Shown here piece by piece: positions 5,790-6,178 of a stretch of 6,178 nt of DNA; position 1 is the stretch's first letter; each line of letters begins with the position of its first letter. The DNA is from Bacteroidales bacterium (GTDB taxonomy: Bacteria > Bacteroidota > Bacteroidia > Bacteroidales > UBA3824): assembly GCA_016287995.1 (NCBI GenBank), contig JAEEXW010000190.1, forward strand, positions 1 to 6,178, written 5' to 3'. Position numbers and translations under genes: made by a program. The notes beneath the pieces are model-generated. The model saw only the letters and a list, made by a program, of their open reading frames with translations, did not search any database and had not been told where the DNA came from.

Positions 5790-6178
5790 TTAAAAGAACA
5801 ATTTTTGCAGCACTTGAAGATTTTCTTCGTCGCTGTTTTTGCCTTCGGGAGTATTCATTCTTTCCAAACGGTCTTTATAACATTCCAAGACTTTAAACCT
5901 TACGACTTTCATAGTGGAATTTACCATTTTGTTCTGCTCCGAAAAACTTTCGGGCAAAACAGCAAAAACCGACGGAATCCATTGTTTTGGAAACTTGTTT
6001 TTGTAAGAATCATCACTTTGAAAAGCATAAAACGATTTTTTTACAACTTCAAGTATTTTTTTAGGTGAAGTAATATTATGCTTTGATATATAAGTCTTTA
6101 TCCTTGTATTGTCCAATGTTATAAGAGCGCAGGTGTATTTGCAGTGGTCGTTGTAGAGAACACAGTTTGAAATATAAT
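5790..6178 (-). CDS. unrecognised protein, C-terminal part only
   Basis: The - strand frame is open from the right edge to the TAA at 5790-5792, so the gene starts outside the window; 128 complete codons are visible. I do not recognise it. The visible part begins YISNCVLYNDHCKYTC, with three cysteines and a histidine in C-x5-H-C-x3-C spacing that could hold a metal, though this is only suggestive. The rest is a soluble, Lys/Glu-rich region with predicted helices (SPKKILEVVKKSFYAF, VVRFKVLECYKDRLERM) and no membrane segment. A TTG at 6116 could be mistaken for its start, but the coherent frame upstream argues that the gene continues. It lies 120 bases ahead of the SiaC-like gene, which has its own promoter. 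No clear GC-rich terminator is seen between them. Confidence 0.65.
   Translation of the reverse strand, partial: YISNCVLYNDHCKYTCALITLDNTRIKTYISKHNITSPKKILEVVKKSFYAFQSDDSYKNKFPKQWIPSVFAVLPESFSEQNKMVNSTMKVVRFKVLECYKDRLERMNTPEGKNSDEENLQVLQKLFF

Noticed and set aside
5751..6068. 105-codon open frame on the + strand at the right end
   Set aside because: It is Phe/Lys-rich and opposite the - strand frame that stays open to the window edge, and it has no supporting motif. Because the - strand protein is itself unrecognised, this is rejected with moderate rather than full certainty.

Overview
The window looks like a chromosomal piece of an uncultured or little-studied Bacteroidota (Bacteroidetes) member. 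The DNA is A+T-rich and no start codon has a Shine-Dalgarno sequence in front of it. One promoter matches the Bacteroidota consensus perfectly (TTTG, 19 bases, TAnnTTTG). A lipoprotein carries an acidic stretch just after the lipid-bearing cysteine, and the histidine kinase has the HQLGTP-type H-box I associate with this phylum. No rRNA, tRNA, CRISPR array, insertion sequence or phage gene was seen.

Layout, left to right. A U32-family tRNA-hydroxylation protein (TrhP/YegQ-like, 5' end outside the window) runs on the + strand to 958 and overlaps tail-to-tail, by 10 bases, with a small DUF486 four-helix membrane protein on the - strand. An 81-base divergent gap separates that gene from a + strand lipoprotein of unknown function (1405-2670), which ends in a strong, bidirectional-looking terminator. 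A 200-base, very A+T-rich convergent spacer follows; it holds a 107-bp segment bounded by perfect 12-bp inverted repeats. All remaining genes are on the - strand. Read in transcription order they are: the end of an unrecognised protein entering from the right edge (ending at 5790), a SiaC/DUF1987-family regulatory phosphoprotein with its own clear promoter and terminator, and a two-gene unit of a four-helix membrane protein with a periplasmic helical region and a membrane histidine kinase joined by an ATGA overlap.

The right half looks like signal transduction. The membrane protein and the kinase are translationally coupled and have no response regulator beside them here. The SiaC-like protein belongs to a family that in Pseudomonas is switched by phosphorylation and controls a diguanylate cyclase, but none of its usual partners lies in the window.

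The most notable observation is that the kinase reading frame is cut by a TAA exactly where the family's final motif (KGTTFxIxLP) should start. The expected GTTFKILLPK follows in the same frame and then stops at a TAG. This implies a nonsense mutation, a sequencing error or stop-codon readthrough.
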